DNA of 64,000 nucleotides from Algicella marina (GTDB taxonomy: Bacteria; Pseudomonadota; Alphaproteobacteria; Rhodobacterales; Rhodobacteraceae). Every line of letters starts with the position of its first letter. Position 1 is the stretch's first letter. The position numbers and the translations under genes are program-made. Where the stretch lies: positions 3,766,501 through 3,830,500 of the forward strand of contig NZ_CP046620.1 of assembly GCF_009931615.1 (NCBI RefSeq). Reading direction: 5' to 3'. A model generated the notes under the pieces. The model searched no databases. It was not told the DNA's origin and saw nothing but the letters and a program-made list of their open reading frames with translations. This document shows, one piece after another, positions 9,354 through 18,527 of this stretch.

Positions 9354-9461
9354 GTCGTCCCCCGATATGTTCTAAGGCGGAAAGGTCCCGATATCTCTGG
9401 CGGCAGACTGGCCGGGGAGGGGGCCGCCTTCCCATGTCACAGATCGCCGCACTCCTTCAGA

Positions 9462-10700
9462 CTATGGTAGCGCCGAAAGAAATGCCACTACCGGATCGAC
9501 AACTTCCCGTCGTGAATTGCGGCTGACCACCATGCCGACATGCCCAAGCCCGGTTTCCAGCGTCAGCGGTGCGGGCAGGCGGCGGGTCAGCGGACGGGTG
9601 GTGGCAGACGTGGCAATGTGGTCGCGGAGGCCCGTCACCACCATGGCCGGGCAGTGAATTTCTTCGGGTCTTGCCGCCCGCCCGAGGCAGTGCCAGTCGC
9701 CCCGATCGAGGGCGTCCGCGATTTGCCAGCGGACCAGCAGATCGCGGGTCGCCGGGCCGCTCATCGCCCTTCCGTCGGCCAGCCAGTCCTCCAGTGCAAC
9801 AAACCGCTCCGCCGCTTTTCCGTCCTGCGGCATGGCGGCAAACGCCCGGAACTTGCGGGCCGCCTGCATCGGGTCGACAAGTGCAAACAGGTGCTGGAAG
9901 GTTGCAGCGGGCACCAGCCCGAACGCCGCTGTCAGCCCGTCGATGATCCGGTCGAGCTTTGCCGCTCCCATCTGCCGCGCCCCCAGCCGGATTTCCGCCG
10001 CCAGCCCGGTGCCACCGGCGAAGGACCAAGGTGCGCCGATTGTCACAAGTCCGGGCGCGCCCGGCATCGTCGCGGCCAGCGCTGCCACCAGCGACCCGCC
10101 CATGCAGTAACCCAAAAGCGGCGGACGCCGCCCGCTCCAGCCTTCGAGGAACATCCACGCCGGCAGCAGCCGTCCGGCGATATACTGGCCGAGATCCAGC
10201 CCCGCCTCCGCCCGCTCGGGTGCGCCCCAGTCCAGCAACACCGGCCGCAGTCCTTTGGCCGACAGTGCAGCAAGGAAACTGGCGTTTGGTGTCAGGTCGA
10301 GGATATCGGCCGAATTGATCAGCGAGGGCACAACCAGCACCACCGGCCCTGCGCCGCCATAGTCCAACAGCCGGGTGGATCCGGCTTGCCACAGCACGGG
10401 CCGTACCGTTTCCGGACGCTGGTAGGGGTGCTGCTGCCAGGCCCGGATGCCTTCCTCCGCTTGCCGAAGCCGCGCCAGTGCGGCCTCCGCCACGGCCAAC
10501 GGCGCAGGTGCCTGCGACGGAGGCGTGATGTCGGGGTGCCACGGAAACGCCTCTTCCGCGGCCGCGGGCGCCCCGGCCACCGCCGCCTGATAGGATGTGA
10601 TGGCTGCGCACAAATGAAAGATCAGTGGCGCAGGATGGCCGCGCCGATGGGGCTTGCCCGCAACTTCTGGCAGCCGCTCCACCATGTCCGTCACGGTCAT
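9462..10700 (-). CDS. phaC: Short PhaC-like polyhydroxyalkanoate synthase (alpha/beta hydrolase fold)
   Basis: Polymerises hydroxyacyl-CoA on the granule surface. The 412-residue product has the synthase lipase-like box GYCMGG with nucleophile Cys 199, Asp 360 (GLRDH) and His 387 (GLGHVGM), plus the family markers VVPSLINSADILDL and LDWGAPE. It is much shorter than class I PhaC (about 590 residues) because the N-terminal domain is reduced. Class III PhaC is about this size but needs PhaE. The ATG at 10700 overlaps the stop of a 49-residue ORF (ATGA). It may be the main synthase or an accessory paralogue. Catalytic residues are complete. Confidence 0.8.
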   Translation of the reverse strand: MTVTDMVERLPEVAGKPHRRGHPAPLIFHLCAAITSYQAAVAGAPAAAEEAFPWHPDITPPSQAPAPLAVAEAALARLRQAEEGIRAWQQHPYQRPETVRPVLWQAGSTRLLDYGGAGPVVLVVPSLINSADILDLTPNASFLAALSAKGLRPVLLDWGAPERAEAGLDLGQYIAGRLLPAWMFLEGWSGRRPPLLGYCMGGSLVAALAATMPGAPGLVTIGAPWSFAGGTGLAAEIRLGARQMGAAKLDRIIDGLTAAFGLVPAATFQHLFALVDPMQAARKFRAFAAMPQDGKAAERFVALEDWLADGRAMSGPATRDLLVRWQIADALDRGDWHCLGRAARPEEIHCPAMVVTGLRDHIATSATTRPLTRRLPAPLTLETGLGHVGMVVSRNSRREVVDPVVAFLSALP

Positions 10701-10846
10701 TTGTGCTCCGCCGCCGGGCGGAACACCGGCCCCTTGGTACAGGCCAGCCGCTGGCTCTCTTCCCAAAGGTCGAGATAGGCCTCTGCCGTCTTCCGTTCCG
10801 CATCGCTGTCCGGCCGTCCGGCCGGGGCATCGCCGTCCTTGCTCAT
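10697..10846 (-). CDS. 49-residue ORF translationally coupled to phaC
   Basis: A small acidic, helical protein with GGAGGGG before its ATG and a stop that overlaps the phaC start by four bases. The central part TAEAYLDLWEESQRLAC is a predicted amphipathic helix, and the tail KGPVFRPAAEHK is polar. I do not recognise it. Its position upstream of an N-terminally shortened phaC suggests a subunit or granule helper, perhaps standing in for the missing N-terminal domain or for PhaE, but this is inference only. Confidence 0.6.
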   Translation of the reverse strand: MSKDGDAPAGRPDSDAERKTAEAYLDLWEESQRLACTKGPVFRPAAEHK

Positions 10847-10974
10847 CTGTACCCCTCCGGCCCCGGCCCATAGCATGGCACCCATCGTTCGCGTACGCAA
10901 AATTGATGTTGCGGTGCCATAGAGTCCCGGCAATACTGCGCCCAATGGTCGCGTTGCAGGGAGGTAATTGCGGT

Positions 10975-11574
10975 ATGGCTCGGGCGAAACAGGAAGAAGG
11001 TGACGAGATCGTCATCAAGAAATATGCCAACCGCCGTCTCTACAACACCAAGAAATCAAGTTACGTGACTCTCGAAGACCTCGCGCAGATGGTTCGCGAT
11101 GGCGATGATTTCATCGTTCGCGATGCCAAGTCAGGCGAAGACATTACCCGCAGTGTCCTCACCCAGATCATCTTCGAGGAGGAAGCCAAGGGCCAGACGA
11201 TGCTGCCCGCCAACTTCCTGCGCCAACTGATCCGCCTCTACGGCGATACGCTACAGGGCGTCGTGCCGGGCTATCTCGAGGCGTCGATGGAAAGCTTTTC
11301 CCGAAATCAGGAGCAGATCCGCGAACAGATGGCCCGCACCTTCGGTGCCGCACCGGCAATGAACAATCTGGAGGCGATGACACGCGCCAACATGGAAATC
11401 TACCAGAATGCGATCCGCATGTTCTCACCCTTCACCGCCACCGGAACGGGCCCCGGACCCGAAGGCGCGGAAAAGCCGGCGAAACCCGAGGAAAGCACCA
11501 CGGAGCTCGACGAACTGAAGTCCCAGCTCACCAAGATGCAGGATCAGCTTTCCAGGCTCGTGAAGGATACCTGA
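10975..11574 (+). CDS. phaR: Polyhydroxyalkanoate synthesis repressor PhaR
   Basis: A 199-residue DNA- and granule-binding repressor of phasin and synthesis genes. The N-terminal DNA-binding domain is well conserved (IVIKKYANRRLYNTKKSSYV near 13-32), followed by the accumulation-regulator part (TRSVLTQIIFEEEAKG and NFLRQLIRLYGDTLQ) and a C-terminal Lys/Glu-rich coiled-coil tail. The ATG at 10975 follows GGGAGG. It is divergent from the pha cluster, and both promoters share the 128 bases between 10847 and 10974. Confidence 0.95.
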   Translation: MARAKQEEGDEIVIKKYANRRLYNTKKSSYVTLEDLAQMVRDGDDFIVRDAKSGEDITRSVLTQIIFEEEAKGQTMLPANFLRQLIRLYGDTLQGVVPGYLEASMESFSRNQEQIREQMARTFGAAPAMNNLEAMTRANMEIYQNAIRMFSPFTATGTGPGPEGAEKPAKPEESTTELDELKSQLTKMQDQLSRLVKDT

Positions 11575-11647
11575 GCCGCGCCGCAGCTCTCACCTGCACA
11601 TACATAAAGCAACCTTTTCACTTGGATTCAGCACTGTACAGTAATTC

Positions 11648-11676
11648 TTGACAAATTAGATCAGGAAACCTAGAAC
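11648..11676 (+). promoter_or_regulatory. Iron-responsive promoter of the heme-uptake locus
   Basis: A -35 TTGACA (11648-11653) and a weak -10 TAGAAC (11671-11676) with 17-base spacing. Across the -35 lies TGA-CAAATTAGA-TCA (11649-11663), which matches the TGA-N9-TCA iron-responsive (RirA/Iron-Rhodo) box of alphaproteobacteria. The palindrome extends outward to TTC and GAA. Repression under iron sufficiency would follow. The box match is seen; its use by RirA or IscR is inferred. Confidence 0.6.
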
Positions 11677-11748
11677 CGGCCCGAAATAGCCACCCGACCC
11701 TCGTCAGGCAGCGAATCCACGCTTGCAAGATTGGAAGAGGGTTTCCCC

Positions 11749-13749
11749 GTGAAGTATGTAGCGTTTGCAGTGGCGGTTGGCTCCGCCGTAGGGCCGGTTT
11801 CAGGTCTGGCCCAAGAAGTCTATGACATTGACGACATCGTCGTTTCAGCTGGGGAAGCCAAGGTAGCGAGCGAGACGCCGCAATCCGTTTCCGTTGTCGA
11901 TCAGGAGGAACTCGACGCCGCCCAGCCGACAACCATCGGCGATGCGCTGACGGACCTGCCGGGCGTAAAAGCCATCGGCTCCGATCGTGTTCTCGGCGAG
12001 GGCTTCAACATCCGCGGCTTCGGTTCGGACCTCGCGGGCGGCGAAAACCGCCTGATCGTCCAGGTAGACGGTGCGACCAAGTTCTTCCAGCAGTACCGCA
12101 TGGGATCGCTCTTCACCGATCCGGAACTCTACAAACGGGTCGAGGTTTTGCGCGGCCCCGCCTCTTCCACCCTTTACGGCTCCGGCGCTCTCGCCGGCGT
12201 GGTGACGCTGGAGACGAAGGACGCATCCGACTTCCTGGAGGAAGGGGATAATTTCGCCGTACGGCAGAAACTCGAATACACCTCCAACGGCCAGGGCGGG
12301 CTCTCCAGCACCGTCCTCGCCTTCCGCCCGACCAGCAACTTCGAACTGCTTGGCGCACTTGTCTACCGTGCCAACGACGATTTCGAAGACGGCGATGGCG
12401 TCGAGGTTCCCGGCTCCGCCTTTCAGGCCCCGTCCGGTCTCGTCAAGGCCCGCCTCCGTTTCGGCGAAAGCAGCGAACACAGCGTCTTTGCGTCCTATCA
12501 GCACTGGACGACACAGGAGGACGGCGCCCGCTACGAACAGACGTCCACGGGCAGCGATGTCTTCGGCCTCATCGACCGCGAGGTGACTGACCAGACGGCG
12601 ACCGTCGGCTACACCTACACGCCACTGGACAATCCGTGGATCGATTTCAGTGCCACCTACTCCTATTCCAACACCAAGAACGTGCAGGAAAACGCCACGG
12701 CGCTTATCCCCAGCGTTCTGTTCGAGGACAGCACCTACTACTACCGCACCCATCAGCTCAAACTGGAAAACACATCCAGCATCGCCTTCGCGGGCATGTC
12801 CGAAGGCTACCTGACCTTCGGGGCGCAGGTCAGCCAGCAGACACGCTTCGCAGAGGCCGAAAGCGGGGAAGTCGGCTTCCAGCCCGGTGGCAAGGACACC
12901 AAGATCGCAGGATACGTGCAGGGTGAATTCACCTTCGGCGACCGCTTCACCATCATTCCCGGTGTCCGCATCGAACATGCGACACTCGAACCCGACGACC
13001 TGAACAGCGTCTTCTCCGAAAGCGTTTCCAACACCGCCATCTCGCCCAAGCTGGCCGCGCTCTTCGAGGTGACGGATAACATCAACGTCTTCGGCTCCAT
13101 CGCCTACACTGAGCGTCTGCCGGTGCTCGATGAACTCTACGATACCGGCAGCGGCTCGATCGCACTGGAACCGGAACAGTCGATCAACTACGAGCTCGGC
13201 GCATCCTTCACCGCCAATGACATGCTGCAACGCGGCGACGCGCTGACGGTAAAGGGCACGCTCTTCCACAACAACGTCGACAACCTCATCGACCGCGCCT
13301 CGACCGCAACGCCCTACGAGAACATCGGCGAGGCCCGGATTCAGGGCTTCGAACTCGAAGGCGCCTACCAGTCCGAACGGTTCTTCGGCAACCTTGCCTA
13401 CACCATCATTCGTGGCGATGACCTGACAACCGACGAACCGATGACATCAATCCCCGCGGATGAAGTCGTTCTCGCCCTCGGCACCCGTCTTCCGGCCTAC
13501 AACCTCGAATTCGGCTGGCAGGGCACCTTCGCGTGGGAGCAGGACCGCCTGCCTACCGGCGACGACCCCACCCCGGGCTACGGCATCAACGATGTCTATC
13601 TCGCCTGGCGGCCCGATACCGGCGTGCTGGCCGGGGCCGAAATGCGGTTCGGCGTCGATAACATCTTCGACAAGGCCTACCAGGAGCATCTCTCCGGCGA
13701 TCCCGCCAAGGGCCGCACCTACAAGGTCACTCTTTCCAAGACCTTCTGA
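11749..13749 (+). CDS. hmuR: TonB-dependent outer-membrane receptor, probably for heme
   Basis: A 666-residue receptor with a short signal peptide (ending SGLA before QEVYDIDD), a plug domain (QSVSVVDQEELDAAQPTTIG, RVEVLRGPASSTLYGSGALA) and a 22-strand barrel ending in a phenylalanine (VTLSKTF). The substrate is inferred from the heme genes downstream. Canonical FRAP/NPNL heme-receptor motifs are not clear: the matching region reads YTERLPVLDELY. The GTG at 11749 is chosen for GGAAGAGG 8 bases upstream. It heads a nine-gene locus on one strand. Confidence 0.85.
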   Translation: MKYVAFAVAVGSAVGPVSGLAQEVYDIDDIVVSAGEAKVASETPQSVSVVDQEELDAAQPTTIGDALTDLPGVKAIGSDRVLGEGFNIRGFGSDLAGGENRLIVQVDGATKFFQQYRMGSLFTDPELYKRVEVLRGPASSTLYGSGALAGVVTLETKDASDFLEEGDNFAVRQKLEYTSNGQGGLSSTVLAFRPTSNFELLGALVYRANDDFEDGDGVEVPGSAFQAPSGLVKARLRFGESSEHSVFASYQHWTTQEDGARYEQTSTGSDVFGLIDREVTDQTATVGYTYTPLDNPWIDFSATYSYSNTKNVQENATALIPSVLFEDSTYYYRTHQLKLENTSSIAFAGMSEGYLTFGAQVSQQTRFAEAESGEVGFQPGGKDTKIAGYVQGEFTFGDRFTIIPGVRIEHATLEPDDLNSVFSESVSNTAISPKLAALFEVTDNINVFGSIAYTERLPVLDELYDTGSGSIALEPEQSINYELGASFTANDMLQRGDALTVKGTLFHNNVDNLIDRASTATPYENIGEARIQGFELEGAYQSERFFGNLAYTIIRGDDLTTDEPMTSIPADEVVLALGTRLPAYNLEFGWQGTFAWEQDRLPTGDDPTPGYGINDVYLAWRPDTGVLAGAEMRFGVDNIFDKAYQEHLSGDPAKGRTYKVTLSKTF

Positions 13750-13773
13750 CCCACGTCATAGCAGGAGAAGCCA

Positions 13774-14841
13774 ATGCTGGATCACCCCGATGTCACCGCC
13801 CTCTATGACCGCTACCTTTCCCTGGCGGCTGACGGCGGCACCCCCCGCGCCCGCGATGCCGCCGAACAGCTCGGCGTCAGCGAGGCGGAACTGGTCGAAG
13901 CCAAGGGAACGGCGGGTCTCTCTCGCGCCCTCCGCCCGCACGAGGAACGGGGGTTCGCCCCGCTCCTCGAACAGATGCCGGAAATGGGCGAGGTCATGGT
14001 TCTCACCCGCAACCAGAGCTGCGTTCACGAACGCCACGGCACCTTTGGTAACGTCCGCATCGGTGAAAAGATGGGGCTGGTGCTGAACAAGTCCGTCGAC
14101 CTGCGCATCTTCATCAACCATTGGGCCAGCGGTTTCGCGGTGGAGGAGGACGTCAAATCCGGCAAGCGCCTCTCACTCCAGTTCTTCGATCCGCAAGGCA
14201 CGGCCATCCACAAGATCTACGCCACCGCCAAGACCGACCGCCCCGCCTTCGAGGCGCTGATCGAGGCATGGGTAGATCGCAACCCTCAGAAACTCGTCCC
14301 CCTGCCGCCGGAGCCGCCGAAGGCGGATCGGCCGGACAGCGAGATCGACGTGCCGGCCCTGCGCCGCGATTGGCAGGCGATGACCGACACCCACCAGTTC
14401 TTCGGCATGCTCCGCCGTCACAAGACAGGCCGCCTTCAGGCCCTGCGGCTGGCGGGCGACGATCTCTCCCATCGCGTCGCGGCCGATGCCGCTGCCCGCA
14501 TGCTGGACATGGCCGCCGCCGATGCCGTACCGATCATGGTCTTTGTCGCCAACAAGGGCTGCATCCAGATCCATTCCGGCCCCGTCAGCACCATCAAGAC
14601 AATGGGCCCGTGGCTCAACGTGCTGGACCCCGAGTTCAACCTCCACCTCCGCACCGACCACATCGCCGAGAGTCGCATCGTCCGCAAGCCGACGAAGGAC
14701 GGCATCGTCACTTCGCTCGAACTCTTCGATAGCGAAGGCGGCGTCATCTGCACCTTCTTTGGCGAACGCCACGAAGGCGAGGGCGAATTGGCCGGTTGGC
14801 GCGATGTCCTCGCCCGGCTGGAACGGGAGGTCGCGGCATGA
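13774..14841 (+). CDS. hmuS: Hemin-degrading/trafficking factor HmuS
   Basis: A 355-residue cytoplasmic heme-binding protein of the ChuS/HemS/PhuS family, which receives heme after import and either degrades it or passes it on. The two halves are repeats of one domain, for example GEVMVLTRNQSCVHERHGTF in the first and VPIMVFVANKGCIQIHSGPV in the second. It starts 24 bases after the receptor with AGGAGA in front, and its stop overlaps the hmuT start (ATGA). Confidence 0.93.
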   Translation: MLDHPDVTALYDRYLSLAADGGTPRARDAAEQLGVSEAELVEAKGTAGLSRALRPHEERGFAPLLEQMPEMGEVMVLTRNQSCVHERHGTFGNVRIGEKMGLVLNKSVDLRIFINHWASGFAVEEDVKSGKRLSLQFFDPQGTAIHKIYATAKTDRPAFEALIEAWVDRNPQKLVPLPPEPPKADRPDSEIDVPALRRDWQAMTDTHQFFGMLRRHKTGRLQALRLAGDDLSHRVAADAAARMLDMAAADAVPIMVFVANKGCIQIHSGPVSTIKTMGPWLNVLDPEFNLHLRTDHIAESRIVRKPTKDGIVTSLELFDSEGGVICTFFGERHEGEGELAGWRDVLARLEREVAA

Positions 14842-15686
14842 GGCTGGCACTGCTTTTCACCTGTCTCGCCTCCGCCGCTCTGGCACAACCCTACGAGCGG
14901 ATCGTGACCGCAGGTGGTGACCTCACCGAGGTCGTCACCGCCCTCGGCGCCGCCGACAGCATCGTCGGCATCGACAGCACCTCCACCTATCCTGCCGAAA
15001 TCACCGACCTTCCCGACATCGGCTACGTCCGCGCTCTCTCCGCCGAAGGTGTGCTCACGCTCCGGCCCGATCTTCTGATCGGCGCTTACGACACCGGCCC
15101 CGAGGCCGTCCTCGGCCAGTTGCAGGCTGCCGGTGTGCAGGTCGAAATCGCCCCCGGCGGCGAAGATGCACAGAGCGTCCCGGCCAAGATCCGCTTCGTC
15201 GGCGATCTGCTCGGCAAGTCCCGGGAGGCCACGGCCCTCATCGCGGCCTATGAGGCCGACATGGCCGAACTCGCCACCGCCCTTCAGGGCGTGGAGGACC
15301 GCCCCCGCGTGCTCTTCATCCTGTCGATGCAGAACGGCGCACCGCTTGTCGGCGGTGCCCTTACCGCCGCCGACAAGATCATCGCTCTTGCTGGCGGCGT
15401 GAATGTCGCCACAGGCTTCGACGGCTACAAACCCATGAACCGCGAAGCCATCCTCGCTGCCGCCCCCGATGTCATCCTGATGATGAACGGCCACGCCGAC
15501 AGGCTCGGCGGTGTCGATGAAGTGCTGGCTCTTCCCGAAATCGCCCTGACCCCGGCCGGGCAGAACCGCCGTGCCATCACGATGGACGGCATGCTCCTGC
15601 TCGGCTTCGGCCCGCGCACCCCGCTGGCGGCGCGGGAACTTGCACGTGCGCTCCATCCCGAAGACGCCGCCGCGCTGGGTCAATGA
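14838..15686 (+). CDS. hmuT: Heme ABC transporter substrate-binding protein
   Basis: A periplasmic binding protein of 282 residues with a signal peptide (MRLALLFTCLASAALA) and the cluster A-II two-lobe fold for heme, siderophores or B12. Family segments include RIVTAGGDLTEVVTALG, IGYVRALSAEGVLTLRPDL and the C-terminal LLLGFGPRTPLAARELARAL. The start overlaps the hmuS stop, giving tight coupling. It hands heme to HmuUV. Confidence 0.92.
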   Translation: MRLALLFTCLASAALAQPYERIVTAGGDLTEVVTALGAADSIVGIDSTSTYPAEITDLPDIGYVRALSAEGVLTLRPDLLIGAYDTGPEAVLGQLQAAGVQVEIAPGGEDAQSVPAKIRFVGDLLGKSREATALIAAYEADMAELATALQGVEDRPRVLFILSMQNGAPLVGGALTAADKIIALAGGVNVATGFDGYKPMNREAILAAAPDVILMMNGHADRLGGVDEVLALPEIALTPAGQNRRAITMDGMLLLGFGPRTPLAARELARALHPEDAAALGQ

Positions 15687-15687
15687 C

Positions 15688-16746
15688 GTGGCACTGGCCG
15701 AGAGAATAACCGACGGCCCCCGCATCGGCGCGAAGCCACTGCTCCTCTGTGGCCTGCTTGCCGCCGCGCTCGCAGCGGCCGTGGCGGAGCTTGTTCTCGG
15801 CCCCGTCGCCGTCCCGCTTGCCGAGCTTCAGGCGTGGCTGGCAGGTCGGGCAGATGCCGGAACTGCCGCCATCCTCGGCCAGATCCGCGCGCCACGGATG
15901 GTGCTGGCGCTCCTCGTCGGCACCGGCCTTGCGCTGGCCGGCACCACCCTTCAGGGCATCCTTCGCAACCCGCTGGCCGATCCCGGTCTCATCGGCGTCA
16001 CCGCCGGGGCCTCGCTCGGTGCCGTGACCGTCATCGTTCTCGGCGGCGCGTTTTTCGCCGGAGTGCCGACGTTCCTGCGTCCCTACCTTCTGCCCTGCGG
16101 CGCCTTCCTTGGCGCCGCCACCGTCACCGGCTTCGTCTTCCTTGTCTCCCGGCGCGGCGGCCAGACCTCCGTCGCCACCCTCATCCTCGCCGGTGTCGCC
16201 ATCAACGCGGTCTGTTTCGCCGGTGTAGGTGCCCTCACCTACATCTCGGACGACCAGCAGCTGCGCAATCTCACCTTCTGGCAAATGGGGTCGCTCGGCG
16301 GTGCCAGCTGGCCGGTCGTCCTCGTCACCGCTCCGGTTATCACCGTGTCCGCCTACCTTCTCCACCGCCTCGCCACGCCGCTTGACCTCTTCCAACTCGG
16401 CGAACGCGCGGCCTTCCATTCCGGCGTTGATACCGAACGTGTGAAGCTGAAGGCCGGGCTCCTTACTGCGCTTGCCGTCGGCTCCGCCACCGCCGCCGCC
16501 GGGCCGATCGGCTTTATCGGCCTCGTCGCCCCACACATGGCCCGGCTGGTCCTTGGCGCACAGCACCACTGGGTTCTGCCCGGCGCGGCCCTGCTGGGCA
16601 CCGCCCTGCTTCTCGCCGCCGATCTCGTCGTCCGCCTCGCAGTACCCCCGGCGGAGCCGCCCATCGGCCTCGCCACTGCTCTCATTGGCGGCCCGTTCTT
16701 CCTCTGGCTGCTCCTCACGCGCCTGCGGGGGCTCACCCATGTATGA
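15688..16746 (+). CDS. hmuU: Heme ABC transporter permease
   Basis: An inner-membrane permease of the FecCD/BtuC family, 352 residues with about ten hydrophobic segments. Signatures are RAPRMVLALLVGTGLALAGT, LQGILRNPLADPGLIGV near the N-terminus and the cytoplasmic loop GPIGFIGLVAPHMARLVLG, which contacts the ATPase. I chose the GTG at 15688, one base after the hmuT stop. The longer in-frame ORF would run inside hmuT. Confidence 0.93.
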   Translation: MALAERITDGPRIGAKPLLLCGLLAAALAAAVAELVLGPVAVPLAELQAWLAGRADAGTAAILGQIRAPRMVLALLVGTGLALAGTTLQGILRNPLADPGLIGVTAGASLGAVTVIVLGGAFFAGVPTFLRPYLLPCGAFLGAATVTGFVFLVSRRGGQTSVATLILAGVAINAVCFAGVGALTYISDDQQLRNLTFWQMGSLGGASWPVVLVTAPVITVSAYLLHRLATPLDLFQLGERAAFHSGVDTERVKLKAGLLTALAVGSATAAAGPIGFIGLVAPHMARLVLGAQHHWVLPGAALLGTALLLAADLVVRLAVPPAEPPIGLATALIGGPFFLWLLLTRLRGLTHV

Positions 16747-17542
16747 GGTCGCGGGCGTAACCCTGGGCCACGGTGGCCCCCCGGTCGTCTCCGGTCTCGA
16801 CCTGACATTCGAATCCGGTGCGGTAACCGCGCTCTGCGGCCCCAACGGCGCGGGCAAATCGACTTTGCTCGCCGCGCTCGCCGGCGACCTTGCCCCACGC
16901 ACCGGCGTAATCCGCCTCGCCGGCCATCCCGTCGCCGGCCACTCGCCCGCCGCCCTCGCCCGGATGCGCGCAGTGCTGGAGCAATCCCCCGGCCTCGCCG
17001 CCGACTTCGATGTCACCACTCTTGCCGGTCTGTCCGTACCGCGCGAAGTTCCGCCCGCCGCCGCCGCCCGGCTGGTGCGACAGGTGTTGGTGGATCTCAA
17101 TCTCTCCGCTCTCGCCACAGCGTCCGTGCTCACGCTGTCCGGAGGGCAGCGCCATCGCGCACATCTTGCCCGCGCCATTGCCCAGCTTCGCGCAGGGCGC
17201 AGCCTCGGCGGCGGCAAGGCATTGCTGCTCGACGAACCCACCGCCAGCCTCGACATCACCCACCAGGTCACGGTGATGGAAGCGGCCCGTCAGGCCGCAG
17301 CCGAAGGCGCCGCCGTCATCGTCGTCCTGCACGATCTCAACCTTGCCGCAGCCTTCGCTGACCGCATCGTCATTTTGCACCAGGGCGGCGTCGCTGCCGA
17401 TGGGCCCGCCGCCACCGCCCTGCGTTCGGAGACGCTTTCCCGCGTCTACCAGTCCGCCATCGACGTCACCCATCACACCGGCCGGACACTTGTCGTGCCC
17501 GTCTATGCCAGCCAACCAACCCTTCAGGAGGCACGCCAATGA
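16739..17542 (+). CDS. hmuV: Heme ABC transporter ATP-binding protein
   Basis: A 267-residue ABC ATPase with Walker A GPNGAGKSTLL, signature LSGGQRHRAHLARAI, Walker B ALLLDEPTASLD and the switch histidine in VVLHDLNLAAAFAD. The ATG at 16739 (MYEVAGVTLGHGG) overlaps hmuU by 8 bases. It drives heme import through HmuU. Confidence 0.95.
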   Translation: MYEVAGVTLGHGGPPVVSGLDLTFESGAVTALCGPNGAGKSTLLAALAGDLAPRTGVIRLAGHPVAGHSPAALARMRAVLEQSPGLAADFDVTTLAGLSVPREVPPAAAARLVRQVLVDLNLSALATASVLTLSGGQRHRAHLARAIAQLRAGRSLGGGKALLLDEPTASLDITHQVTVMEAARQAAAEGAAVIVVLHDLNLAAAFADRIVILHQGGVAADGPAATALRSETLSRVYQSAIDVTHHTGRTLVVPVYASQPTLQEARQ

Positions 17543-17850
17543 CCTATATCGCCATGAACCGTTTCCAGGTGCTGCCCGACCAGACCGAAGCTTTCGAACA
17601 GGTCTGGGCCAGCCGCGATTCCCAACTCGCGCAGGTTCCGGGGTTCGTTTCCTTTCGCCTGTTGCGCGGCCCGGCGGCGGACGATCACGTGCTCTATGCG
17701 TCTCACACCGTTTGGGAAAACGAACAGGTCTTCACCGACTGGACGAAGTCGGAGGCGTTCCGAAAGGCGCACGCAGGGGCAGGGCAGGGGCCGCGCCTCA
17801 CCACCGGCCACCCCCGTTTCGAAGGCTTCGCCACCGTGCTGGAGGCATGA
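17539..17850 (+). CDS. IsdG/HmoA-like heme-degrading monooxygenase (ABM domain)
   Basis: A 103-residue ferredoxin-like antibiotic-biosynthesis-monooxygenase domain. Residues Asn 7 (AMNRF), Trp 68 (FTDWTKSEAF) and His 78 (FRKAHAG) sit where the Asn/Trp/His triad of IsdG-type heme oxygenases is found, so heme cleavage releasing iron is likely. Its start overlaps the hmuV stop by four bases, so the locus encodes import and probable degradation together. HmuS at 13.8 kb may be a partner. Confidence 0.87.
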   Translation: MTYIAMNRFQVLPDQTEAFEQVWASRDSQLAQVPGFVSFRLLRGPAADDHVLYASHTVWENEQVFTDWTKSEAFRKAHAGAGQGPRLTTGHPRFEGFATVLEA

Positions 17851-17851
17851 G

Positions 17852-18523
17852 ATGGACCAGATCGGCTTCGACCCGTCCGCACTGACGGACCGCATGACAG
17901 GCCTGCTCGACAAGGGCGGAGCCACCATCTGGCTGATCGCCGGGCTGTCCGTGCTGACACTGGCGCTCATCCTCTGGAAGGCATGGCGGCTTTCCGTCCT
18001 CGGCGCGTGGTCGCGCAACCGTGCGGAAACCGCCGTGCAGGCATGGGTTGCGGGCAACCGCCGCGCCGCGCAGGAGCGACTGATCGGCCGTCGCGCCGCC
18101 CGCGCCCGCCTGTCCTCCGCCGCCATGAGCGCCGTCGAGAGTCTGCCGCCACCATCCGCGCGCGAGGAAACCACACGCGTCGCCAAGGGCATACTTGCCG
18201 AAGCCGGGCGCGGCCTGCGCGCTCTCGAACTCATTGCCACCATCGCACCGCTGCTCGGCCTGCTCGGCACCGTCCTCGGCATGATTGCCGCCTTCCAGAC
18301 ATTGCAGGAGGCCGGAAGCCGCGCCGATCCCTCTGCCCTCGCAGGCGGCATCTGGGAGGCCCTACTGACGACCGCCGCCGGCATGGCCGTCGCCATTCCC
18401 GCCTCCGCAGCGCTGACATGGTTCGAAAGCGTCATCGACACCCTGCGGCTGGATATGGAAGATGCCGCCACCCGCATCTTCACCCATGCCAACCCCGTCG
18501 ATCTGAAACTCGCTGCCGAGTAG
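17852..18523 (+). CDS. exbB: ExbB-like proton channel subunit
   Basis: A 223-residue MotA/TolQ/ExbB protein with three transmembrane helices. The first is near residues 23-43 (ATIWLIAGLSVLTLALILW), and the second and third lie in the conserved core IATIAPLLGLLGTVLGMI and IWEALLTTAAGMAVAIPA. With ExbD it turns the proton gradient into TonB motion. The ATG at 17852 follows GGAGG and starts one base after the monooxygenase stop. It is part of a dedicated energy set for the receptor. Confidence 0.92.
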   Translation: MDQIGFDPSALTDRMTGLLDKGGATIWLIAGLSVLTLALILWKAWRLSVLGAWSRNRAETAVQAWVAGNRRAAQERLIGRRAARARLSSAAMSAVESLPPPSAREETTRVAKGILAEAGRGLRALELIATIAPLLGLLGTVLGMIAAFQTLQEAGSRADPSALAGGIWEALLTTAAGMAVAIPASAALTWFESVIDTLRLDMEDAATRIFTHANPVDLKLAAE

Positions 18524-18527
18524 CGCC

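Noticed and set aside
10654-10974. Upstream extension of phaR to an in-frame ATG
   Set aside because: The extension covers the antisense of phaC and the 49-codon ORF. The start at 10975 has GGGAGG and gives the family N-terminus.
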